Origin: Verrucosispora sioxanthis
Lineage (GTDB): Bacteria; Actinomycetota; Actinomycetes; Mycobacteriales; Micromonosporaceae
DNA: 64,000 nucleotides
NCBI RefSeq assembly: GCF_010560025.1
Contig: NZ_SAIY01000001.1
Span: 992,001-1,056,000 of the forward strand
Direction of reading: 5' to 3'
Shown: one piece after another, positions 10,542 through 18,729 of the stretch
Numbering within the stretch: the stretch's first letter is position 1
Layout of the letters: each line of letters begins with the position of its first letter
The notes under the pieces: model-generated
Told to the model about the DNA's origin: nothing
The model's database searches: none
Seen by the model: the letters and a program-made list of their open reading frames with translations, nothing else
Made by a program: the position numbers and the translations under genes

Positions 10542-10951
10542 TTCCACCTCCCGTTTCGAAGAAATGCCGCGCTCTCGACGGCAGTGTCACGACTGCGCAG
10601 CGGCGACGTTTCCGGCATTCACCGTCATTGGATATTTACCGACCGACCATCCATCGGTCACCGTTACCGACCAATCGGGCCGGTCCGCCAAATGCCCGGC
10701 AAGTCGCATACCCGACTGACCAGCCGCGCCGCGCCGACGCCGGCTCCGTACGAGCGTCGATAGGCTGCGCGTGCTCCATCCGGCGGCTCCGTCCTCGGTG
10801 GTGAATCCGGTATTAGCACTCGTGACGCTAGTGAGTGACGATTGCCCCCTCCTTGGTGTCCGGGACAAGCTTCGAGCAAGGTGCCGATCGATACCTTTTT
10901 CCCGGCCGGTACCGACCTCGGCGGGAACCGGAGCCACGTAAAGGAGTTGCG
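10542..10951. other. 410-base divergent intergenic control region
   Basis: This separates the minus-strand SDR-UbiA-GT4 operon from the plus-strand EEP/GT genes. It is less GC-rich than its surroundings (e.g. gatatttacc) and holds a promoter and dyad for the minus operon, described separately. No coding frame with a ribosome site was found. The promoter for the plus-strand gene must also lie here, but I could not place it. Confidence 0.5.
10633..10661 (-). promoter_or_regulatory. Probable sigma-70 promoter overlapping a GACCGA dyad
   Basis: On the minus strand GTGACC (10656-10661) is followed after exactly 17 bases by TAAATA (10633-10638), a plausible -35/-10 pair for the SDR operon. Inside it lies an inverted repeat, GACCGA (10641-10646) and TCGGTC (10654-10659), separated by seven bases. 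A regulator bound there would block RNA polymerase. The SARP encoded at 13421 is one candidate, though SARPs usually bind direct repeats. Confidence 0.45.
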
Positions 10952-12154
10952 ATGACGGAAGCGGCGGCAAGAACGACCGCAATAATGGACGAAAAGGATC
11001 CGGAGCTGTCGCCGGGGCCTTCCGGCCGGTCCCGGCGGGCCCGCTGGGGGGTACGCCTCGCGGCCGTGGCCTGCGTGGGCTGGCTGGTCGTCGTCGTGCT
11101 GCACCATTTGCTCAGCGCCCGGACGTACGTGTGGGGACCGGTGGACCTGTTGCCGCCGATCGTCTGGGCGGCGGTCCCGGTGGTGCTGCTACCCGTCGCC
11201 TGGCTGGCGCGACCGATGCGCAGGCGGCTGGTCGGGGCGGCGCTGCTCGCCCTCGTGCTCGGCGTCGGCTACAGCGGGATCAACTTCGCGACGGTGTTCC
11301 ACACCCCGCCGCCGGCGCCCGCCGACGCCGTCAAGGTGGTGACCTGGAACACCGAGTACTGGGACCAGGACCGGCGCAACGGCGGGGAGCAGCGCACCAC
11401 CACGGCGCAGTTCTACGACTTCCTGCGGGAGATGGACGCCGACGTCTACATGCTGCACGAGTACGCCAACGTCGACGACTCGCTGGTCGACATCTTCGCG
11501 CAGGCGTACGAGATCGACCAGACGGCGCAGTTGAAGGCCGCGTTCCCCGGCTACACGATCGTCCGCGAGGGGCGCAACGTCACGCTCACCCGGCTGCCGG
11601 TGGTCGGGCATGCGTGGCTCGACTCGCAGCCGTACCTGCCGGACGACCTGAAGCCGGTGCCGCCGGCCCTCGTCGACCGGCCACTCTTCTACACGTCACA
11701 GGCGCTGCGTACCGACATCCGGGTCAACGGCCAGGTCGTGTCGTTCTACAACTCGCACATCTTCCAGCCGCCCGTCCGGATCCTGCTGCTGCGCAGCGAC
11801 GATGACCGCAACATGTTTGAGATCGACCGGTTCAACTTCGAAATTCGGCAGGCCAGCTATCAGGCCATCGCCGCCGACCTGGAAAAGAATCCGAACCGGG
11901 CGGTGATGGCCGGTGACCTGAACACGTCACCGTCGATGAATCTCCTCGACATGGTCTCCGACCGGCTGGTCGACCAGAGCAAGGCGCTCTCCTCGCTCTA
12001 CCCGGTCACCTGGCCGGTGGGCGACAAGCCGCGAATGTGGCGTATCGATTGGCTCTTCACCACTCCGGACATCAAGGTACACAGTTACGAGCTGACCCTC
12101 CCCAAGGGCCTGTCCGATCACAAGGCTCAGCAGTTCGTCATCTCGGCACCCTGA
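10952..12154 (+). CDS. Membrane-anchored endonuclease/exonuclease/phosphatase (EEP) family protein
   Basis: 400 residues. Three membrane helices (about 34-54, 66-86, 92-112) are followed by an extracytoplasmic EEP domain. Catalytic landmarks: WNTEYW (132-137), LHE with E170, NSH (267-269), GDLNTSP (321-327), RIDWLF (364-369) and SDHKA (388-392). EEP enzymes hydrolyse phosphodiesters or phosphomonoesters with a divalent metal. Given the outward-facing domain and the glycan/isoprenoid genes around it, a phospholipid, polyprenyl-phosphate or glycan phosphodiester substrate is more likely than DNA, which is inference. AAAGGAG five bases upstream fixes the ATG and excludes a longer GTG reading from 10835. 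First gene of the plus-strand arm. Confidence 0.85.
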   Translation: MTEAAARTTAIMDEKDPELSPGPSGRSRRARWGVRLAAVACVGWLVVVVLHHLLSARTYVWGPVDLLPPIVWAAVPVVLLPVAWLARPMRRRLVGAALLALVLGVGYSGINFATVFHTPPPAPADAVKVVTWNTEYWDQDRRNGGEQRTTTAQFYDFLREMDADVYMLHEYANVDDSLVDIFAQAYEIDQTAQLKAAFPGYTIVREGRNVTLTRLPVVGHAWLDSQPYLPDDLKPVPPALVDRPLFYTSQALRTDIRVNGQVVSFYNSHIFQPPVRILLLRSDDDRNMFEIDRFNFEIRQASYQAIAADLEKNPNRAVMAGDLNTSPSMNLLDMVSDRLVDQSKALSSLYPVTWPVGDKPRMWRIDWLFTTPDIKVHSYELTLPKGLSDHKAQQFVISAP

Positions 12155-12355
12155 CGAGATGAGCGTCACATTGGCGCGAAACACGCGGTGGCGGGGCATC
12201 CCGAGCATTTAACCAGCATGAAACCGATCGACAGTTGTCTACCGATGTCGATCAGGCACTAAGGTGGTCGACGGGTCTTCTCGACGACGAGAAACCGACG
12301 AGTAGGTGCGTCGTCCACCTCCCAGCGCAGCCGAATTCCTGCCCGAGGAGCATCA

Positions 12356-13381
12356 ATGAAGCCCGCCCACACGCCACTGGTGTCAGTGGTAATCCCCTGT
12401 CACAACAGCCGGAAGACCATCGCCCTGAGCGTGCTCTCGGCATTGCACCAGACCCACCCGTCGATCGAGGTCATCGTCGTCGACGATGCCAGCACCGACG
12501 ACACACCGGAGATCGTCAAGAAACTTGGTTGCACGCTCATCGAACTGACCGACAACGTCGGTGCCGGCCCCGCCCGCAACCGCGGCATAGCCGCAAGCAG
12601 CGGCGACATCCTCTTCTTCCTCGACTCCGATGTGGCCCTCGCCCCCGACGCGGTCGCCAACGCCGTCAAGATCTTCGAGGAGAACCCTTCCTACGGTGCC
12701 GTCTGGGGCGTCTACGGCGACCGCCCCCTGGTCGACGACGGAGTGGTGGAGTGGGTGCAGGTGCTCTACGGCCACTACCGCGCCACCCGCAAGCTCGGGC
12801 CGGCCCGGACCGGCCACTTCGCCAGCGGGGCCGTACCCCGCCGGGTCATCGACGACATCGGGGCGTTCGACGAGCGGCTGCTCGGCCAGTACGCCAACGA
12901 GGACCACGAGTTCAGCCTCCGGATCGCGGAGCACTACCCGGTCACCCGCACCCTGTCCGTGGTCGGTTACCACGACGACGACGACCAGCTGTCCTCGATC
13001 CTGCGGAAGCTCTATCGGCGCGCCGGCTCACTGGTTCCCCTGGTCCTCAAGCAACGCGAGCTGAAGCCCGAGCGGGAGGCCACGCACCGGCCCGCCGAGG
13101 TCGCGGCCGCCTTCCTGGCCACCACCAGCCTCCCCCTGGTGCTGGTCTCCCCCTACCTGGCGGCCGTTCCGGTCGCCTTCCTGACGTGGTTCATCGGCGT
13201 CGACCTCCCCCTGCTGAACTACGTCCGACGCACCGCGGGCTGGCGGATGGTCCCGCCGAGCGCGCTACTCAGTTTTCTGTACAGTCTCGCGATTTCCGCG
13301 GGCGCGTTGAGTGGTGGCCTGCGCTACGTGCTCGACGCGCGCTTCCGACAGAGGTACCGGACGCCAGCCGGCGTCCACTAG
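12356..13381 (+). CDS. GT2-family glycosyltransferase with C-terminal membrane segments (first paralogue)
   Basis: A 341-residue GT-A enzyme. The donor-binding strand VSVVIPCHNS, VVDDASTDDT (41-50) and the metal-binding DSDV (90-93) are clear, and ANEDHEFSLR is the usual ED acceptor motif. From about residue 245 come two or three hydrophobic segments (FLATTSLPLVLVSPYLA, LLSFLYSLAISAGAL) that should hold the enzyme at the membrane, as for transferases using polyprenyl-linked acceptors. GAGGAG five bases before the ATG sets the start. It is related to the GT2 at 17674-18687 in motif order and wording (VALxPDAV). A 200-base gap separates it from the EEP gene, so it may have its own promoter. Confidence 0.87.
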   Translation: MKPAHTPLVSVVIPCHNSRKTIALSVLSALHQTHPSIEVIVVDDASTDDTPEIVKKLGCTLIELTDNVGAGPARNRGIAASSGDILFFLDSDVALAPDAVANAVKIFEENPSYGAVWGVYGDRPLVDDGVVEWVQVLYGHYRATRKLGPARTGHFASGAVPRRVIDDIGAFDERLLGQYANEDHEFSLRIAEHYPVTRTLSVVGYHDDDDQLSSILRKLYRRAGSLVPLVLKQRELKPEREATHRPAEVAAAFLATTSLPLVLVSPYLAAVPVAFLTWFIGVDLPLLNYVRRTAGWRMVPPSALLSFLYSLAISAGALSGGLRYVLDARFRQRYRTPAGVH

Positions 13382-13420
13382 CACACCGGCCGGCGTCAGC
13401 CGTGATGACGGGGAGAGCAT

Positions 13421-15295
13421 GTGAGGATCCGACTACTGGGGCCCATCGAGGTGGAATCGGCGGACGGCCCGCTGGATGTGGGGCCACGTCAGCGTCGCGC
13501 AGTCCTGGCGGCCCTGGCCGTGGACGCCGGCACACCGGTGTCGATCGACACCCTGACGGAACGGGTGTGGGGGCCGGCGGCTCCGGAGGCGCCCCGCAGC
13601 GCCCTCTACGCCCATGTCGCCCGGCTGCGTCGGGCCCTGGCACAGGCCGACGACGGCTCCGGCAGAACCATCGGCCTGGGTCGCCACGGGGACGGCTACG
13701 TGCTCGACGTCGAGCGCCAGCAGGTGGACCTGCACCGGCTGAACCGTCTCATCGACACCGGTCGCGCGGCGACGCGGATCAACGACGAGAAGCGGGTCGC
13801 CGCCCTGCGCGAGGCGATGGACCTGTGGCGGGGGGACCCATTGGCCACCCTCTCCAGTGACTGGGCCAACCGGGTGAGGCGCAGCGTGGCATCGCAGTTG
13901 ATCAGCCTGGCCGGCGCCTGGGGCGCCGAGGAGCTACGTCTCGGCAGCCCGGAGGCGGTGGCCGAGCGGCTGGCCCGGATCCTCGGCTCGTACCCGCTCG
14001 CCGAACCGCTCGTGTCGCTGCAGATGCGGGCGCTCTGCGCGATGGGGCGTACCCCGGAGGCGCTGCAGTACTACGTCGACACCCGCGCGCAGGTCGTCGA
14101 GCAGTTCGGCGCCGAGCCCGGCCCCGAGCTGCGCAACCTGCACGTCGCCATACTCCGCGGCGAACTCGACGAGCCGTACCCGGGCAACGTCGGCCCGGTC
14201 ACCACCCCGATCCGGCACGTGCCGCGGCAGCTACCCGCCGACATCGCCCGATTCTCCGGTCGGCACGACGATCTCGCGCCGGTCATGAACTGGCTGAAGC
14301 CCGCCAGCACAACGGACTCGGCCCCGGTCGTGTCGATCTACGGGACCGCCGGGGTCGGAAAGTCCACCCTGGCCATCCACGCCGCGCACAAGCTCACCAG
14401 CCGCTACCCGGATGGCCAGTTGTACATCGCCCTACGCGGCACCAGCGTGGACGCCGAGCCGCTGACACCGGTCGACGCACTCGCCCGGCTGCTGCGCACC
14501 CTCGGGGTCAGCATGAGCTGCGACCAGGAGCAGGTCGACGAGGCGGCGGCCCTGTTCCGCTCGGTCGTCGCCGGGCGGCGGCTGTTACTGGTCCTCGACA
14601 ACGCCGTCGACGCCGCCCAGGTGCGCCCGCTGCTGCCCAGCGGCGCCGGATGCGGGACGCTGGTGACCAGCCGCCAGCCGCTGGCGGGGCTCAGCGACGT
14701 GCGCCAGCTGCGAGTCGGACCGCTCACCATCCCGGACGCCATCGCGCTGCTGAGCCACTGGGTCGGTGCGGAACGGGTCGCGGCGGAGCCGGAGGCCGCG
14801 ACCGCCATCGCAGAGTGGTGCGAGTGCCTGCCGCTGGCGCTGCGCATCGTCGGTGCCCGCCTCGTGGCCCGTCCCGGTTGGCCGCTCGCCGAGCTGCGCG
14901 ACCGGCTCGCCGACGAGCGCCGCCGGCTGGACAACCTCGAGTTCGACGGTGTCGGCCTGCGGGCCAGCATGGCCGGCTCCTACGATCGTCTCTCCGGCAG
15001 CCCGGACCGCTCCGAGCGCGCCATCGCCGAGGCGTTCAAGTTGCTGGGCACGTCGCCGATGACCGAACTCAGCCGGTCGACCGCCGCTCGGGTGCTCGCC
15101 CGCTCGGAGGCGCACACCGAACGCATCCTGGAGCGGCTGGTCGACGCGCAGCTGTTGGAGACCTCGACCCCGGGCAGTTACCGGATGGGGGAACTGCTGC
15201 GGCTGTACGCCCGGGAACGCTTCGCCGGGCCCGAGACGGAAATGACCGGCGAGCCGTCGGACAAGGAAGAAACAAGCGGTTCACGGTTAGCGTGA
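13421..15295 (+). CDS. AfsR/SARP-family transcriptional regulator with NB-ARC ATPase domain
   Basis: 624 residues. The N-terminal OmpR-type winged helix (RIRLLGPIEVE, RQRRAVLAALA) and the bacterial transcriptional activation domain (to about residue 245) are followed by an NB-ARC domain with P-loop GTAGVGKST near residue 310, the Walker B strand LLLVLDNA and LPLALRIVGARL. It ends soon after the NB-ARC and winged-helix part and lacks the long TPR region of AfsR (about 990 residues), so it is a short AfsR-type activator. The GTG at 13421 has GGGGAG upstream. Known SARPs mostly switch on antibiotic clusters; here the surrounding genes are glycan-type. A probable pathway regulator. Confidence 0.9.
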   Translation: MRIRLLGPIEVESADGPLDVGPRQRRAVLAALAVDAGTPVSIDTLTERVWGPAAPEAPRSALYAHVARLRRALAQADDGSGRTIGLGRHGDGYVLDVERQQVDLHRLNRLIDTGRAATRINDEKRVAALREAMDLWRGDPLATLSSDWANRVRRSVASQLISLAGAWGAEELRLGSPEAVAERLARILGSYPLAEPLVSLQMRALCAMGRTPEALQYYVDTRAQVVEQFGAEPGPELRNLHVAILRGELDEPYPGNVGPVTTPIRHVPRQLPADIARFSGRHDDLAPVMNWLKPASTTDSAPVVSIYGTAGVGKSTLAIHAAHKLTSRYPDGQLYIALRGTSVDAEPLTPVDALARLLRTLGVSMSCDQEQVDEAAALFRSVVAGRRLLLVLDNAVDAAQVRPLLPSGAGCGTLVTSRQPLAGLSDVRQLRVGPLTIPDAIALLSHWVGAERVAAEPEAATAIAEWCECLPLALRIVGARLVARPGWPLAELRDRLADERRRLDNLEFDGVGLRASMAGSYDRLSGSPDRSERAIAEAFKLLGTSPMTELSRSTAARVLARSEAHTERILERLVDAQLLETSTPGSYRMGELLRLYARERFAGPETEMTGEPSDKEETSGSRLA

Positions 15296-15336
15296 GCCAC
15301 CAGCTCGATTCCTTTCCACGATCGGAGAAGGTGCGC

Positions 15337-16452
15337 GTGTCAACAAAAGAACTGGACGCACCGCAGGCCTTCCCGGAAATCGCCGTACCGGTGACCGCTG
15401 TGCCCCGTAAGCGTTGGCACACGGTGGCCCGCAGGGTACTCATGAGCCTGTTGCTGACGGTGACCGTGGTCTTCATCGTGCTCGCGCTGCGCGGTCAGGA
15501 CTGGTCCACGGTGGCCGGCACGCTCCGCGGTCAGCGACCCGGCTTCGTCCTGACGATGACGACGCTGGCCGTCCTGGCCAACGCCGCCGGTCTGGTCGCC
15601 ACGATGGTCTCCTGGCGGGCCATGCTCGCCGGCGTCGGCGAGCGGGTTCCCGCCGTGGACGCGGCCCGGATCTTCTACTTCGGACAGCTCGTCAAGTACG
15701 TGCCCGGCAAGGTGATGGGCTTCCTGGTCAGCGTCGAGATGGGCAGGGCCATCGGCGTACCGGCGGGCCGGATGAGCGCGGCCTGGCTGCTGGCCCTGGT
15801 GGTGAGCCTGCTGACCGGCGCCACCGTGGGGCTGGCCGCCGGGCCGGAGGTGTTCGGCGCGTCGTCCGGCTGGCTCCTGCTGGCCCTCCTGCCGGTGGCC
15901 GCGGTCCTGATCCGCCCCGGTCTGGTGGGTGGGGCCGCGACCCTGCTCGGCCGGCTGCGCCGCCGACCCGAGCCGTCGACGGCGATCTGCGGCACCGGCA
16001 TCCGGCAGGCGGTCGTCGCCCAACTGCTGGCGTGGGTGATCGGGGGCGCCCACCTGTGGATCCTCGCCGTGGCGATGGGGGCACCGCCGCTGCGCGCGCT
16101 GCCGCTCTGCCTCGGCGCGTTCGGCCTCGGCGCGGTGGCCGGGGTGATCGCCGTGTTCGCCCCCGACGGCATCGGCGTTCGGGAGGTGGTCGTGACGGCC
16201 GCGCTCAGTGTCATCCTGCCGATTCCGGTGGCCGGTGTGGTGGCGCTGGTCAGCCGGGTGGTGGTGACACTGAGTGAACTCGCCACCGCGGGGGTCGGCC
16301 TGCTGGTGGCCGCGGCCATCATCCGGCGGCGCCCGGCGGCGGCGGTTCCCACCGTGCCCACGGTGACGGTGGCAACCGTTCCGGAGCACCCGAATGCCGG
16401 GCAACCGGTTCCCAAGAAATCGCCAAGAATATGGCCACAGGCGAACCACTAA
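15337..16452 (+). CDS. Lysylphosphatidylglycerol-synthase-TM-like polytopic membrane protein (putative flippase)
   Basis: A 371-residue membrane protein with about eight hydrophobic segments, matching the membrane half of MprF/LPG synthases (UPF0104), which on its own is thought to move lipids or lipid-linked sugars across the membrane. Typical marks are KYVPGKVMG and PDGIGVREVV. The soluble aminoacyl-transferase half of MprF is absent. The GTG at 15337 is preferred (GGAG nine bases upstream) over the in-frame GTG at 15331. It lies between the SARP gene and the second GT4. Its likely job is to flip the glycolipid built by these transferases, which is inference. Confidence 0.8.
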   Translation: MSTKELDAPQAFPEIAVPVTAVPRKRWHTVARRVLMSLLLTVTVVFIVLALRGQDWSTVAGTLRGQRPGFVLTMTTLAVLANAAGLVATMVSWRAMLAGVGERVPAVDAARIFYFGQLVKYVPGKVMGFLVSVEMGRAIGVPAGRMSAAWLLALVVSLLTGATVGLAAGPEVFGASSGWLLLALLPVAAVLIRPGLVGGAATLLGRLRRRPEPSTAICGTGIRQAVVAQLLAWVIGGAHLWILAVAMGAPPLRALPLCLGAFGLGAVAGVIAVFAPDGIGVREVVVTAALSVILPIPVAGVVALVSRVVVTLSELATAGVGLLVAAAIIRRRPAAAVPTVPTVTVATVPEHPNAGQPVPKKSPRIWPQANH

Positions 16453-16507
16453 CGTGCTCAGAGGTTAGGTAATCGGCCGTAGCGATACCTCAGAGAATGC
16501 GGTACCC

Positions 16508-17641
16508 ATGCCGGACAGGAAATACGATCTGACGCTAGCGGCCACCCACTACGAGCCGTACGTCAGTGGCTTCACGCAGACCGCACGCAGCATCGCCGAA
16601 GGAATGGCCAATCGGGGGTGGCGGGTCGCCGTCGTCACCGCCCAGCACGACCCCGACCTGCCGCTGCGGGACACCGTCGGCGGGGTGGACATCTACCGTT
16701 CCCCGGTGTTGATGAGGGCGAGCCGGGCGATCGTCGCCCCCCGCTACCCGATCCTGGCCGGTCAGCTGGCGCGCAGCTCGTCGCTGCTGCACGTCAACCT
16801 GCCGATGCCGGAGGCGGCCCTGCTGATGCCGCTGGCCCGCCGCGTACCGGTGGTGAGCGTGCTGCACAGCGACCCGCACCTGCCGGCAAGCTGGTCCGGC
16901 CGGGCCTTCGCGCGGGCCTCGGACGTCGCCTCCCGAGCGGCCATCCGCGGCTCCGCCGCTGTGGTGGCGAGCAGCCACGACCAGGCGCACGCCTCGCGGT
17001 TCTGGCCGGTCATCCGCAACCGCAACTTCACCCCCATCACGCCGCCGTGCCTGGACCGGCGGGGCGGTGAGCCCCGATACCGGGAGACCGGCGGCCTGCA
17101 CGTCGGCTTCCTGGGCCGGATCGTGGCGGACAAGGGCGTCGGCTACCTGGTCCGGGCGTTCCAGCGGATCGTCGACCCCGCCGCCCGGCTGTTGATCGCG
17201 GGCAACTACCACGAGGTGGCCGGCGGCGATCTCATGGCGGTGCAGTCCGAGATCGACCGGGACAGTCGGGTACGGATCCTCGGCGAGCTGCGCGGCCGGG
17301 AGGTCAACGACTTCTACGCCTCGGTCGACGTGTTCGCGCTCCCGGCGGTCGCCAGTTCGTTCGGCACCGTACTGGCCGAGGCGATGATGAGCGGCATTCC
17401 GTCGGTGACGACCGATCTTCCCGGCAACCGGTACCCCGTGGCCGCGACCGGCTTCGGTCGGGTGGTTCCGCCCCGGGATCCACAGGCGCTGGAGCGGGCC
17501 ATCTCCGAACTGGCGGCGGTGCCGCGGCATTGGAAGGAGCAGAAGGCCCGGGCGGCACGGGCGCGTTTCTCCGTGGCGGCGTCGCTGGACGCGTACGAGG
17601 TTCTCTTCACCACCCTTCGCGGACGCACCGCGGCACGGTAA
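16508..17641 (+). CDS. GT4-family glycosyltransferase (second paralogue)
   Basis: A 377-residue GT-B enzyme and close paralogue of the protein at 7317-8465. Shared features in the same order include YEPYVSGFTQTARSIAEGM, DLPLRDTVGGVDIYRSPV, CLDRRGGE, GFLGRIVADKG, NDFYASVDVFALP and GIPSVTTDLPG. The donor-site block ASSFGTVLAEAM has the E-x7-E spacing of GT4. Two such paralogues on opposite arms of one locus suggest successive additions of similar sugars, or alternative acceptors. The next gene (a GT2) starts 32 bases after its stop. No strong ribosome site is seen before the ATG. Confidence 0.87.
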   Translation: MPDRKYDLTLAATHYEPYVSGFTQTARSIAEGMANRGWRVAVVTAQHDPDLPLRDTVGGVDIYRSPVLMRASRAIVAPRYPILAGQLARSSSLLHVNLPMPEAALLMPLARRVPVVSVLHSDPHLPASWSGRAFARASDVASRAAIRGSAAVVASSHDQAHASRFWPVIRNRNFTPITPPCLDRRGGEPRYRETGGLHVGFLGRIVADKGVGYLVRAFQRIVDPAARLLIAGNYHEVAGGDLMAVQSEIDRDSRVRILGELRGREVNDFYASVDVFALPAVASSFGTVLAEAMMSGIPSVTTDLPGNRYPVAATGFGRVVPPRDPQALERAISELAAVPRHWKEQKARAARARFSVAASLDAYEVLFTTLRGRTAAR

Positions 17642-17673
17642 CACCGATGAAACAAAAGAAAGGTTGGAGCCCG

Positions 17674-18687
17674 ATGAATGAGCAGCCACTCGTCTCCGTG
17701 ATCATCCCGAACTACAACTACGCCAGCACCATCGGCGAGTGCATCAGAGCGGCGAAGAACCAGACGTACCCGGCCGTCGAGGTGATCGTGGCCGACGACG
17801 CGAGCACGGACGACTCGGTGGCGATCGCCAGGGCGCTCGACGTCACGGTGCTGCAGGTGCCGGTCAACAGCGGCGTCTCCACGGCGCGGAACCTGGGCGC
17901 CCGGCACGCCAAGGGTGAGGTGTTGTTCTTTGTGGACTCCGACGTCGCGCTCGACCCCGACGCGGTCGAGCGGGCGGTCGACCACCTGCGGGAAGAGCCG
18001 CAACTCGGCGCGATCTGCGGCATGTACCGGGCCGAGCCGATGTTTCCCGACAGCCTGGTCAAGCGCTACCGCGCCATCCAGCAGTACGTCTGGTTCTGCG
18101 AGGTCGAGGGCGCCATCCCGGGTCTGCACTCGGCGCTCTTCGCGATGAAGAAGGAGACGTTCCTGGAGGTCGGCGAGTTCAACGACCGGCTCCGCTGGAC
18201 CGAGGAGCAGGACTACGGCTTCCGGCTCAACGCCCGGTACGAGGTCAAGGCCGTACCCACCATTCGGGGACGGCACGACCACGACGGTACGCTGCGGGTG
18301 ATGCTGACCAAGGTGTTCAACCGCACCCGGCTCGGCGCGCCGAACTGGCTGCGGCTGAACAAGCTTCCAGGTGGCGCCGGCACCGGATATCGGGCTTTGG
18401 GCAGCGCCTTCCTGCTCGCGGCGGTGATCGCGCTGGCCTCGGCGGCGATCCTCGGCCCTTGGGCGCTCCTCGCCGCCGCGGTGCTGACCGGGATCAGCAT
18501 CGGGCTCGACAAGCGCACCTACGGCTACGCCTATCGTCACCATGGAATCCTTTTTGGACTACAATTCACGGTGCTTCACCTAATGGTGACGCTCACCTCG
18601 GCGGTGGCAGCCAGCATCGGCATCCTGCAGGGACTGCTGTTCCCACGAATGACGCGGCGGCTCTACCGCGTCGAGAACCCCGCCTGA
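17674..18687 (+). CDS. GT2-family glycosyltransferase with C-terminal membrane segments (second paralogue)
   Basis: 337 residues. PLVSVIIPNYN, VADDASTDDS and the DSDVALDPDAV metal site define the GT-A fold, and WTEEQDYGFRL is the acceptor/base motif. The last 90 residues contain two or three hydrophobic helices (ALGSAFLLAAVIALAS, ILGPWALLAAAVLTG). The ATG at 17674 (GGAG four bases upstream) is chosen over the ATG at 17647, which has no ribosome site. It resembles the GT2 at 12356-13381, so this locus holds paralogous GT4 and GT2 pairs. Probably membrane-associated and acting on a lipid-linked acceptor. Confidence 0.87.
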   Translation: MNEQPLVSVIIPNYNYASTIGECIRAAKNQTYPAVEVIVADDASTDDSVAIARALDVTVLQVPVNSGVSTARNLGARHAKGEVLFFVDSDVALDPDAVERAVDHLREEPQLGAICGMYRAEPMFPDSLVKRYRAIQQYVWFCEVEGAIPGLHSALFAMKKETFLEVGEFNDRLRWTEEQDYGFRLNARYEVKAVPTIRGRHDHDGTLRVMLTKVFNRTRLGAPNWLRLNKLPGGAGTGYRALGSAFLLAAVIALASAAILGPWALLAAAVLTGISIGLDKRTYGYAYRHHGILFGLQFTVLHLMVTLTSAVAASIGILQGLLFPRMTRRLYRVENPA

Positions 18688-18729
18688 CCCGCGCGCCAGC
18701 AGTAGCGGTGCCCGACCGGAAAGTTGAAC

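Noticed and set aside
12235..13860. 541-codon plus-strand frame across the GT2 gene and the SARP start
   Set aside because: Arg/Pro-rich off-frame reading overlapping two well-supported genes.
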